Source: Mimachlamys varia
Lineage: Eukaryota; Mollusca; Bivalvia; Pectinida; Pectinidae
Length of the DNA stretch: 64,000 nt
Direction of reading: 5' to 3'
Assembly (NCBI GenBank): GCA_947623455.1
Contig: OX392545.1
Coordinates: forward strand, 25,619,001 to 25,683,000
Shown here: positions 22,531 through 33,044 of the stretch, in pieces
Layout: every line of letters starts with the position of its first letter
Position numbering within the stretch: position 1 is the stretch's first letter
Notes under the pieces: model-generated
The model's database searches: none
What the model saw: only the letters and a program-made list of their open reading frames with translations
What the model was told of the DNA's origin: nothing
Made by a program: the position numbers and the translations under genes

Positions 22531-23261
22531 TATTTATTACATTTTTAAGTGTGAAATCCAGTTTCACTGCAGTGATGAACAGTGAAAATAACAGATTTTG
22601 CAGTGAAAATATAAGGCTTTGCCAGTGTATTGTGAAAAGTTACCCGACATCAAACAAACTACACGTGGTCATTATTCTTCGTGGCAAAAGTTACCTGGGG
22701 TCGTTATTTCACAGAAAAAAACCTGTAGAAAATATCGTTCGTTCGATATTTCTGTAATTAGTTCCGTGAAAAAGTGACCCGCTGTAGAAAATGTACCCCA
22801 AACATTTTCAAGTGTAAAGCGCTCTCAGGGACCAAAATAGGTCTCTTGGAAAGGCTTTTGATGTTATTTGGATATGTTTTATTATGTATATTCATCTTTA
22901 AAAATATCTGAAATAAATTTAAGATAATGACTTGGATAGTTTTCCACTCGGGTCATTTTTTCATGTTGTTCCCCTTGATCGAACTACCCCATTGCCCCTG
23001 GCCATGGCATTGTTGTCGTCTGCTAGAACCTGTTTATTGAGAAAAACTAATGGCAACAGCAGTATATATTGATGAGATACTGCTGTAGGATTTAATAAGT
23101 AATGGATTGAAAGATAAGAATGGTTCAATCAACTTGTCCTGATCAGCTGACCCGGTGTGATTGCGACGGATTGGCCTAGGCCTAGCTACTTCCCAGAAAG
23201 CAAGTAAAGAAAAAAAAGTACTTTAAGGCCTAATTCGAAATGTAATTAAAAGAAAACTTGA
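22531..23261. other. no gene seen
   Basis: A few short open frames, none with recognisable features. AGTGAAAATA-type words recur near 22570-22610. Confidence 0.45.
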
Positions 23262-23455
23262 TGTTTATTTGGATATGACAAAGATTTACATGACGGGTGT
23301 CGTCGATGAAGCAGAAGACGCTAACTCTTCCTGAAAATTTGGTTTTATTCTCTTGTACTTTTACAAAGGTATCCGTGTAAATCTTTCCTTAATTCCTATT
23401 TTTCCCCTGGTTTAATCAAATTTTGGTTCAGATTATGATTTTGAATATCCTCTAG
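23262..23455 (+). pseudogene. 3' tail of the YIDD-RT element
   Basis: DMTKIYMTGVVDEAEDANSS (from about 23272) and the downstream tail to GATTATGATTTTGA. It abuts the start of the 44-bp array. Confidence 0.65.
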
Positions 23456-25330
23456 GTATGGTAATAACCATCACTTAGATACCGATCAAATAACATCATT
23501 GATAGTAATAACAATCACTAAGATACAGATCAAATTACAACATTGACAGTAATAACCATCACTTAGATACAGATCAAATTACAACATTGACAGTAATAAC
23601 CATCACTTGGATACAGATCAAATTACAACATTGACAGTAATAATCATCACTTAGATACAGATAAAATTACAAAATTGATAGTAATAACAATCACTTAGAT
23701 ACAGATCAAATTACAACATTGACAGTAACAACCATCACTTAGATACAGATCAAACTACAACATTGACAGTAATAACAATCACTTAGATACAGATCAAATT
23801 ACAACATTGACAGTAATAACCATCACTTAGATACAGATCAAACTACAACATTGACAGTAATAACCATCACTTAAATACAGATCAAATTACAACATTGACA
23901 GTAATAACAATCACGTAGATACAGATCAAATTACAACATTGACAGTAATAACAATCACTTAGATACAGATCAAATTACATAGACAGTAATAACCATCACT
24001 TAGATACAGATTAAGTTACAACATTGACAGTAATAACAATCACTTAGATACAGATCAAATTACAACATTGACAGTAATAACCACCACTTAGATACAGATC
24101 AAATTACAACTTGGACAGTAACAACAATCACTTAGATACAGATCAAATTACAACATTGACAGTAATAACAACCACTTAAATACATGTACATATCGAATTA
24201 CAACATTGACAGTAATAACAATCACTTAGATACAGATCAAATTACAACATTGACAGTAATAACAATCACTTAGATACAGATCAAATTACAACATTGACAG
24301 TAATAACCACCACTTAGATACAGATCAAATTACAACTTGGACAGTAACAACAATCACTTAGATACAGATCAAATTACAACATTGACAGTAATAACAACCA
24401 CTTAAATACATGTACATATCGAATTACAAAATTGACAGTAATAACAATCACTTAGATACAGATCAAATTACAACATTGACAGTAATAACAATCACTTAGA
24501 TACAGATCAAATTACAACATTGACAGTAATAACCACCACTTAGATACAGATCATATTACAACTTGGACAGTAACAACAATCACTTAGATACAGATCAAAT
24601 TACAACATTGACAGTAATAACCACCACTTAGATACAGATCAAATTACAACTTGGACAGTAACAACAATCACTTAGATACAGATCAAATTACAACTTGGAC
24701 AGTAACAACAATCACTTAGATACAGATCAAATTACAACATTGACAGTAATAACAACCACTTAAATACATGTACATATCGAATTACAACATTGACAGTAAT
24801 AACAATCACTTAGATACAGATCAAATTACAACATTGACAGTAATAACAATCACTTAGATACAGATCAAATTACAACATTGACAGTAATAACCACCACTTA
24901 GATACAGATCAAATTACAACTTGGACAGTAACAACAATCACTTAGATACAGATCAAATTACAACATTGACAGTAATAACAACCACTTAAATACATGTACA
25001 TATCGAATTACAAAATTGACAGTAATAACAATCACTTAGATACAGATCAAATTACAACTTGGACAGTAACAACAATCACTTAGATACAGATCAAATTACA
25101 ACTTGGACAGTAACAACAATCACTTAGATACAGATCAAGTTACAACATTGACAGTAATAACCATCCCTTAGATACAGATCAAATTACAACATTGATAGTA
25201 ATAACCATCACTTATATACAGATTAAGTTACAACATTGACAGTAACAACAATCACTTAGATACAGATCAAATTACAATATTGACAGTAACAACCAACACA
25301 CTGACAGATGACAATATTGACAGTAACTAT
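23456..25330 (+). repeat. 44-bp satellite, about 43 units
   Basis: The unit is ACAGTAATAACCATCACTTA followed by GATACAGATCAAATTACAAC and ATTG. A variant with a 6-bp ATGTAC insertion (TTAAATACATGTACATATCG) recurs at 24176, 24402, 24760 and 24986, spaced 226, 358 and 226 bp. Blocks of five and eight units have been duplicated. The array starts at an RT tail and ends about 750 bp before the GPCR1 stop codon. Confidence 0.97.
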
Positions 25331-25790
25331 GATCGCTGTAGCAAGATATAGGTGTCATTCGTATATAAATGTTCATCATATAACAATTTGCACTGGGTGG
25401 TTCTAATAGGTATGTCCTTTATTAAAAACGAGTTCTTGTCAAGGACGTGTTCTATATAACGGACTTAACTGTATCAATGTTCTGTGTCCAAGACATGGTA
25501 TTTTAACAATGCACCAGTAACGCAATACAATAAAAAGGTATTCAAAACGCGCAAATAAACCAAGATGTTCAAATGAATGGCATTGAGCCCCTTTCAATGT
25601 CATAGGGGGCAAATGTCTGAATATTTTCAAGCAACTTCTTCTCAGTAATCGAACGGCCCCGGGACGTGATGTTTAGCTTGTAGCATGCTGGGATGAATGG
25701 ACAGTTTTTTCAATGACCCTCTTACAAGGTAACACGTGTCAAATACATGTATGTTAATATCTTAAAATAACTAAGCAGTAATCAATAGTT
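25331..25790. other. no gene seen
   Basis: Non-repetitive AT-rich sequence between the 44-bp array and repeat-element termini. The 63-codon open frame on the minus strand has no recognisable feature. Confidence 0.45.
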
Positions 25791-25985
25791 AGATGACCGT
25801 TAAGGACATTGGACCTCTTGTTGGAGATATATAGCCTTAAACAGAGCCTTCACCGACTTGTCAATGTTTTACATTATACTTTGTTGGGGTTAATGATGAT
25901 TTTAGTGTACGGACACAACAACAAAAGCTATGGGTACTAGTACATCAAATCTCAGGTGACTGTTACGGCCTACGGGCCTCTTGTC
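25791..25985 (-). mobile_element. two nested element 5' ends
   Basis: On the minus strand AAGAGGCCCGTAGGCCGTAA (from 25985) and AAGAGGTCCAATGTCCTTAA (from 25819) are two copies of the terminus seen at 17352, about 165 bp apart and in the same direction. They end about 95 bp from the GPCR1 stop codon and so probably lie in or next to its 3' UTR. Confidence 0.55.
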
Positions 25986-26078
25986 TTAAAAAAACAAATA
26001 TTGTTCAACGTACAAAGCTACAGTTTGTACTAATTGTCCTTTCGTAGGTAAAACGGGACCTGACCAGATGAAGGGTTT

Positions 26079-27026
26079 TCATCTGCCCCGCATTTTATTC
26101 CAGGTTTTCTTGAATGCCTGTTTCATTTCTGGTATTCGAAAAGAATAAACGATAGGATTGCACACAGAATTCAGACATGCTAATGCAGCTACTGACGCAC
26201 CAGTTTTCCGTCCGGGAGATTTCCCAGTTATACCAGAAACAAGCGTCAAGATGTTAAGCGGAGTAGTCAGTATAATGTAGACACCTACTATTATTAGCAG
26301 AGTTATCATTGCTTGGGTTTCCTTATCCATATGATTCTGCACTGCGTTACTAGTTAGTGGGTTGACGCGTTTAGAATGTTTACGATTCCATAGAAATCGT
26401 ATGATTGCTGCTGTGCACGAAATGATGAAACATTCCACACATATGAACCCTGTTGCCATATACAACCGTACCACTTGGACGTTCTCTACAAATACCACAT
26501 CAATACCACACTTTGAAGTCTCATGAGGTGAAATAAATACTGCTGTTTGTATTGTCGTTAACGACAGTGTGATAAGAAATGTAGCCAAAACGATTTTAGA
26601 TATAAGAGCAGAATTCTTTGTAACAGATTTCCATCTTACAATATGAAACATTAGCACACGATCTAGACAAATGATGGCGACCTGGGTCATAGAACTAAAG
26701 TACAGGCTGCCGAAAAAAATGAATCGTGCCAAGCAGTCCCAATAGTTAAATGTTGGTAATGATACCAATAAGAAGAGAGATATTCCTACTCCGCAATCCG
26801 TCAGACTGAGACTCAGGATATGTATGCTGATGAAGTTCGATTGTTCCACTCTTGTAAAGAACAATACGAATATTGACGGAAGGTTGAAGGAGATAATGAT
26901 GAAGATAAAACCATTGATTAGATATCCGATATATGAAGGTATATCCGTCTGATAATCGTTCCCGTTTGAGTAATCATCACTCGCACCTGTCTTGTTCGAT
27001 ATGTTGAAATAATCACTGAGCGACAT
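26079..27026 (-). CDS. rhodopsin-family GPCR, paralogue 1
   Basis: One intact coding exon of 315 codons from the ATG at 27026; one more upstream codon, GTG, is open but is not the likely start. It is a seven-pass receptor with N-glycosylation sites NIS and NKT in the short N-terminus. TM1 is about 32-57, TM2 66-90 (LSLSLTDCG), TM3 100-123 ending in DRV (122-124) in place of DRY, TM4 140-163, TM5 187-211, TM6 238-262 with TTP (Pro256) but no CWxP Trp, TM7 277-297 with NPIVY (290-294), helix 8 RIPEMKQAF. C98 and C173 can form the usual TM3-loop disulfide. Class A is clear. The ligand is unknown; it looks lineage-specific, and I cannot choose between peptide, amine or chemosensory roles. A strong acceptor (TTTCTTTTGCAG) lies 14 nt before the ATG, so the 5' UTR is spliced. 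Confidence 0.93.
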   Translation of the reverse strand: MSLSDYFNISNKTGASDDYSNGNDYQTDIPSYIGYLINGFIFIIISFNLPSIFVLFFTRVEQSNFISIHILSLSLTDCGVGISLFLLVSLPTFNYWDCLARFIFFGSLYFSSMTQVAIICLDRVLMFHIVRWKSVTKNSALISKIVLATFLITLSLTTIQTAVFISPHETSKCGIDVVFVENVQVVRLYMATGFICVECFIISCTAAIIRFLWNRKHSKRVNPLTSNAVQNHMDKETQAMITLLIIVGVYIILTTPLNILTLVSGITGKSPGRKTGASVAALACLNSVCNPIVYSFRIPEMKQAFKKTWNKMRGR

Positions 27027-27040
27027 CACTGCTTGGCTTT

Positions 27041-30000
27041 CTGCAAAAGAAAATTACATGGTTTTGCCTTGTTGACATTGACAATGTTATTATGCACATT
27101 GACCGAATTAATAATCAGTCTCATCATTTTAATAAGTTGTTGATTTGAATTTTATTATGAAATGTTGCTTAATGAGGTGACTTGACGAATTTTCTATTTT
27201 TCGAAATTTATCTTTAAAAATAAACTGCATTTATGCTTCAAATACTACAGAAAACATTTAAAAAATATCAAATAAAAAACATAATTAGATATAAATCCAA
27301 ATAACTGAGATAAAACAGAATGGGAGGAAGAAGGGGAGTAACTCCAATAACATCATTTTCTTTAGTAAAAAATACATGCTTTGTAATATATAAACCACTA
27401 TCAAATTGAAGATCTTGCAGTCCACGTGTTACGTTTAGGTCTGTCAATTAAAATTGCTCAGTATAACCTGTCAGCATTCGAATCCTACTTCGAGAAAGTA
27501 TAGATTAAAAGATATAAAATATAAATTAAAAAAATGAGCAATCTTTGTTCATAAAATACATGTTTGTAACATTCGCGTTGTCTTTGTTTTTTTGTATAAT
27601 GCCTAGTCTAGCTTGAATGTGGAATAGGAGGCGGAAATATTTAACGTTATCCAGGATGTTAACCTTCAGAAACTATAACAAATTTCGGTTATAACAAATT
27701 ATTTCTCCATATTCCATGGGATTCGTTATAGTCAATTTTTGTCTGTATTATCAATTCAGACATGTTGTAATTGCAGTATAGATGCACAGAAATACAAGTC
27801 TGAAGTATAAAATGGAAGGCTAAACATAAATCAAGAACGTATCACTAGAATAAAGCTTACAATAATTTGTGAATAGCCTATAGTTAAATAGATCTTTCTC
27901 TTGTTCGACACATAGATAATGCTATTTAAGTTGTCTTGTTGATGCATTTTTCTCATCATCCAAGAGTTAAGTTTCGATTGTCTTTGGTGATATTACTTCC
28001 TGTTATCAGCCAGGATTATTTGTGGACGGCCTCCCGATGTATGCTGAGCGGATATGTGCTGATTACATGTGCATTTGGGAATGCTGCGGTATGTACGTGT
28101 ACGAATTCTTGCAACAGTCTGGAGTTTGTGTCGAATGAGATTTCAACTCTCTAATTTTCGGATATTATCTCCTTTCTCAACAACTTTATCATTCCTAGTG
28201 TCTTCACTTACAATGTACCAGTGTATCATCATATTTCTAGAACCCAACGTTGTGTAAGTGTCTGCCAACATCGCATTTACCGGTTTGCCGTCCTTAAATT
28301 ACTTCAGACCTTTCCACATATTCAAGGCTTGCTGGCTTTTTATCGCTGCATCGTACAGTTATCATATATTTCTAACGAAACAATTTTTTCTGTCGTGTTT
28401 ATCTAGTTTATTTGCCGTTCGGTTGATGGTATTGTTTTGCCTACTATCTTTATCTCACGTTTAGGATCACGATTTACACGGCGGAAGCAAATAAGTGAAT
28501 GACGCTTAACTTCTAGAGCACCTGGTCGTATTCTCTTGTACATTTACAAGGGTCGTTATGTTGATCTTTCCTTTGTTTCACTTTTGCCCTTAATTTAATC
28601 TATTTCTAATTTGAATCATTATTTGAGAGGAAGAGGGATTTAAATGATTTTTATATTTGTTTTGTCCTGGCGTGATAGATAGTTTTCGGTATTACACTAT
28701 GTTTTATCAAGTTCAAATTGTTGCAATTCGTTTTTCATTCCCAGTCGCTTTATTTTCCCCCATTCAACACGTTCTTTAAACTTACCTTTGTTCTTATAAC
28801 AACCTAGTCATAATCTTCCCGTTTTCTCACCAAAACAATTTTAGACCAGAAACTTTTTCTTATCGATGGTATATGTACATATATATATATATATCAATAT
28901 TTAAGAAATATCGTATTGTCACCTTCTGGCGGTGAAATCTGTATTTGTTCCTTAAATAACTCCTTATTCTGCCCGCCATTATCCCAACCTATTATGCGGA
29001 AAGTATAAAAAAACCGTATTCATGGGTTTGATACCTCTCATTATTTCAAAATCGAGAGACATAAAGTTATCATTTTCGCATTGGCTAAACAAATTTAACC
29101 CAGATTTTTTGTCAAACACAAAAGCATGAATTTCCACGCGATAAAAATTACACTCGCACGCAATGATTATTTCCCCGAGTAATATATCACGTATTGTATT
29201 TTCTTAGTGTGTCATCTATACACTTGAGTATTTGAGTCGAGATTTTAAATGCCTAATACAAAAGTCTCGGCTATATATAATCCATGGGCATCATTGGATT
29301 TGTTTTGGAACTGCATATCGTTAAACATAGCTTTTTTGTGACACGGACGTGGGCTATATCTTTTACCAAATAAACACATTATTTATTCCATTTACTAACT
29401 GGCTATGTATGTATCATCCAGTGATTATGACAATTGTGTAGCGTAGGGAATCGTACACATATAGTAGTCCTCCGAGTCAATAGGCCACATAGGAATAGTG
29501 GAAATTGTTAAACATTTTATCAATGTGTCCTGCTGTAATATTCGTTATATGATTTTCGTAAGATCAGAAGACTTAATCTGTTTGTGTTTTCCAACATTGT
29601 ATACATACTGTAAAAGTACATATTTTTATCGGTATTCTTATTTTAGCATTTCTCGCTATGAAAGCATTCTTATAATTAATCTTGATCTGATTGAAGTTTT
29701 TGTGCATTGCTTTCTACAGCAAGTTGTATGAGTGCGTCAAATTATCGTTACGCTTATCGGTTTAAATTCGGTTATACGTTAAAGTTTAAGTGAGTTCGCC
29801 AAAACAAATAAGTCTACATAATGTCTTTTTGGTAATAAACACTCCGTTATAAAAGTAAATAATGATTAATTTATAGCCGATTTACTCTTAATATAGGAGA
29901 TATAAAACAGTCAATGCAGTTAATCCCTGCTTGACGCATAACAACGTTGTTGTGGAACGACTACTTCATCCGTTGTATAGTGGTATAATATGACATGATT

Positions 30001-30672
30001 GGGTAAATTGCTTGGGCCTTTGGTAGTATACTTCAGTGTTGTAGAACCATAAATTGTCAAAAGATCAGGACTATCGCAAAGAGGCTAACTCGAATCTGTC
30101 ACCGCCTCCCAAAAACATGCTCACTCAACACACACATCAACATCGCAGAGGTACATAAAACTTAAAAAGACTTACCAAAATCATATGAAAGAAAATTAAG
30201 TCTAACAAAAAAAAAAAATATCAACTTGAAAAGCATAGGTAGCAATGAATACTTCTATCCAAACCAAGTCACCATATTTTATGTAGATCAGAGTTGATAA
30301 AACGTTTGCTACTTCAAAGTCATTCAAAAATTTGTTATGTTAATATATATATATATATATAAAGAAATAAAAAAAACATTGCTGGTGATCAATTGAATAG
30401 ATGTTTTACTTATAACAAATATCCAATCGGATTTAGTACAGTAAATATAAAAAAATTATATATATAAAATCAAACGATCGACTGAAAAAAATTATTTGTT
30501 TCCACATTTGAAATAGTTTATCAATCCTGAAAATCCATTGGAAGGGTGAAAACAGCAAGTTTTAGTCGGTCGTTCGTTTTTTATGTTTCTTTATATAATT
30601 TCAAATAATCCAAATGGAATAGAAAAATATAAATAAATTAATAATTACGAATGTAGATAAGCGTTAACATAC
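27041..30672 (-). other. 5' UTR intron of GPCR1
   Basis: Minus-strand donor GTATGT at 30672 and acceptor TTTTGCAG ending at 27041, about 3.6 kb. It matches parts of the GPCR2 intron: near the acceptor (27050-27200 with 53290-53420), around 28010-28130 (GACGGCCTCCCGATGTATG; GPCR2 at 54200-54310), 28225-28290, and 30380-30540 (AATCAAACGATCGACT; GPCR2 at 62810-62825). (AT)n runs at 28878-28894 and 30344-30360. No internal gene. Confidence 0.7.
28495..28625 (+). pseudogene. short 3' tail of the YIDD-RT element
   Basis: CTAGAGCACCTGGTCGTATT CTCTTGTAC and the following tail are recognisable, strongly decayed, inside the GPCR1 intron. Confidence 0.5.
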
Positions 30673-30765
30673 CTTTACAAAAATCAGGGTCTACCTTCTG
30701 TCGGTGAATCTTAATTCGCTGGTAAGGATATGTATCACGTCACCACGCCTTGGGAAACAGACAGT
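30673..30765 (-). other. 5' UTR exon of GPCR1 (predicted)
   Basis: It ends at 30673 with GTAAAG before GTATGT. Its left neighbour in genomic sense is a TATA-like box at 30799-30792, so transcription should start near 30765. The exon contains TGACGTGATACATAT (30742-30728), identical in GPCR2, and ends with the conserved ATTCACCGACAGAAGG / CTGATTTTTGTAAAG. No ATG occurs in it. The cap position is inferred from the box, not seen. Confidence 0.55.
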
Positions 30766-31023
30766 CTGTTAGTGATGAATATCGCGGTGGCTTAAATAGG
30801 TATGAGTGAAATGGAACGTATGCCAACTTTCCTGAAAGACAGACTCAAACAAAGGCATTGGTAGGGCGAGCTAATAATTACCTATTGTGAGTTAATTACC
30901 CATTGGCCAATAGAGAGACAGTAGTTAATCTACACGAGGCTGTAGTGACTGTCAATACAAAGGTACAGAAATACCGACACAACATATATTATAGAAGGCA
31001 TATCAGGTTAGATTAGTTTTCAA
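30766..31023 (-). promoter_or_regulatory. GPCR1 promoter, conserved in GPCR2
   Basis: Minus strand: CCTATTTAAGCC at about 30801-30790 is TATA-like. TCTCTCTATTGGCCAATGG around 30918-30900 holds a CCAAT box in both orientations. Further up, TGAAAACTAATCTAACCTGA (31023-31004) matches the GPCR2 copy ending at 63720. Spacing from TATA to CCAAT is about 110 bp here and about 93 bp in GPCR2. Confidence 0.55.
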
Positions 31024-31307
31024 TAACGATTTCTATAAAATGAAGTCGCAATCCTTCAGTTGGCCTTTAATTTGATCTACATGTCAGCCATGATTAAAGA
31101 TGTTTAATTGAACTCTCCAGCGAACACGCGTATACTACTTGTACCACACAGGACTGAGGAAACGATTTAAACTGATTTAATTTTTAATTTTTGTTTTATT
31201 TCTTTAAGCGTTTGGCGGCATTTTGCTGTGTTCGCATAGTTAGCATGCATGTGAGTGCGCCCAAGTCCTACACACTGTACATAAACACGGCAATGGGATA
31301 AATAGAT

Positions 31308-31472
31308 GTTACACAACGAGTGGTTGTTGGATATGGAATTTATTTCACTCGAGTTAACTATTTTTTAAAAGTTATAAAAGACACAGCTTTAGCGAGTGTA
31401 TTTTGTAACTTTTAAAAAATAATTAACGAGAGTGAAATAAATTCCATATCCAACAACCACGAGTCGTGTAAC
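31308..31472. repeat. foldback element, ~70-bp arms
   Basis: 31308-31379 and 31402-31472 are near-perfect inverted copies (GTTGTTGGATATGGAATTTA pairs with TAAATTCCATATCCAACAAC) around a loop of about 22 nt. The outer ends GTTACACAACGAG and CGTGTAAC also pair. It is a small foldback or MITE-like unit. Confidence 0.9.
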
Positions 31473-31769
31473 CTGTTTCTACCACAATGCTATTAAGTCG
31501 CACTTGCACTGTTGTGTTTTTGTAAACCGTGAAATATTTGCGCGAAAACACATCATCTCGTATATATTCCCGCCAAATTGTGACGACGTCAACAATCGAT
31601 GACGACGTCAACAATCAGCACGTTGCATTTAACCACGTGATTTGCGGTCAAAGTTCAACTTCTCAACCAATCAAAGGTCCTGAAGGTCATATTTCACTAG
31701 TGGTATATAACATATATTTATCCAACAGTCAGCACGTTTATACAATGCTCTGATAGTGGAATAACACGG
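31473..31769. repeat. CRE-bearing repeat next to the foldback
   Basis: GACGACGTCAACAATC occurs twice, at 31582-31597 and 31602-31617; each holds a GACGTCA core (CRE-like). The rest, to TAGTGGAATAACACGG (about 31755-31770), resembles the continuation of a dispersed repeat. No gene. Confidence 0.5.
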
Positions 31770-32000
31770 GGTATTGTAGTAGATACAAGCAGTTTGATGA
31801 TCGATTCCCGACCGGACGTGAAAAGTATGTGGTCACCTGCCCGAACACGTGGGTTTTTTCCGGTTCCTCTGGTTTTCTACCAAAATAAGACCCCCCTCAA
31901 GTGCCAACATCTGGGTCAATCAGAGTGATGTAAATAAGTTTGATAACTTGTTTCATAATTGTTGTAAAACAAATACCGTTTATTTATTTAAGAGATGTTT
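31770..32000 (+). repeat. SINE-like interspersed repeat
   Basis: TGATCGATTCCCGACCGG (about 31799) resembles a tRNA B box. It is followed by CGTGGGTTTTTTCCGGTTCC, TCTGGTTTTCTACCAAAAT and AAGACCCCCCTC, a sequence I recognise from repeats common in marine invertebrates. A convincing A box is not seen, so tRNA derivation is uncertain; it could be a LINE 3' end. Confidence 0.45.
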
Positions 32001-32082
32001 GCCGTATATGTTACAATTGTGTACTTTGTTTATTTCCAACATATGGTGTTATCTTAGTTGCTTCGTTGTTGTAATTTCTATC

Positions 32083-32215
32083 AATATCGAGATTGTTGCG
32101 AATTTTGTCGACTGTTGACGAACAAAGTACGACAAAGGGATTTTGGAGATGCTCATTGATGAAGCCTATGATCAAGTTTAATGATCGCCATCTTGATCTC
32201 AGAAATATGTATCCT
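32083..32215 (+). pseudogene. YIDD-RT C-terminal fragment
   Basis: The plus strand encodes decayed CRLLTNK.TTKGFWRC and IKFNDRHLDL. It lacks the tail and faces the next copy. Confidence 0.6.
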
Positions 32216-32281
32216 TTGGCATGTTGGTGCCCACGGACGGACGCATGCGTGACGTCAGTTATTGTATATTATTTAAAAAAA

Positions 32282-32965
32282 ATCAGAGAATACCAAAGCG
32301 TAAACAAAACCATAATCCGAACTCAAAATCGATTAAACTAGGGGCAAAATAGGAACAAAAGAAAGATTTACATGGAGACTCTCGTAAAAGCAAAAGATAA
32401 CAAGACAAGGTGTTCCGGAAGAGTAAGTGTCTTCTGCTTCATCGACGACACCCGCCATGTAAATCTTGGTCACATTCAAGTAAGCATCAATCCTCAAAAT
32501 GAGAACCGAGTCATCATTGTCATCACAACAAGTAAACACACTAACAAGCGACCCCAAAACGTCCATTTTCATATCACACAAAGATACAGAATATTTCTCC
32601 ATGAGATCAAGATGGCGACCATAAAACTTGCTCATAGTCTTCGTCAAGCTACATCTCTCGAATCCCTGTGCCGTAAGTTTGTTCGTCAGCAGTTAACATA
32701 TATCACGAAAATCTCGATATTCAGAGCAAGCCCTAGAATAACGAATGAACTGCGACATGTAAACACCATCGGATGGAGAATCAGGGATGTTACTATTAAG
32801 AAAAGGAAAGTTCCAATCTGAAAATCGAAATCGTCACGAGTATCATAGAGCTTATTTGTAAGTTGCCCGTGTTGGTCATAGTTTAAGTAAAGATCGAGGT
32901 AAGAAGCTGACTTAGGAGAGTCTGTTTTGTCTTTAATCTCAAGTTCTACAAGAAATCCGGATAAT
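32282..32965 (-). pseudogene. YIDD-type reverse transcriptase relic
   Basis: The minus strand from 32965 reads VELEIKDKTDSPKSASYLDL, YDQHGQLTNKLYDTRDDFDF, then a frameshift through the YGV block, then FYGRHLDLMEKYSVSLCDMK and the tail with DVTKIYMAGVVDEAED-type sequence down to 32282. Two long open pieces (94 and 104 codons) remain, separated by a frameshift. It is the best-preserved tail in the window. Confidence 0.8.
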
Positions 32966-33044
32966 CCCAATGTCTATTTCCTTAAATGTTTTTTTTTTTA
33001 ACTTAGAAAGATTGCAATACGCTATTATTGCTATTGTACGGGAC

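Noticed and set aside
17595..25330. CRISPR-like arrays
   Set aside because: The units are contiguous with no unique spacers, no cas genes are present and the DNA is eukaryotic.
27027..27029. GTG at 27029 as start of GPCR1
   Set aside because: The ATG at 27026 follows immediately and is the ordinary choice.
31849..32118. 89-codon plus-strand frame with hydrophobic residues
   Set aside because: It lies mostly in a dispersed SINE-like repeat and then in an RT relic.
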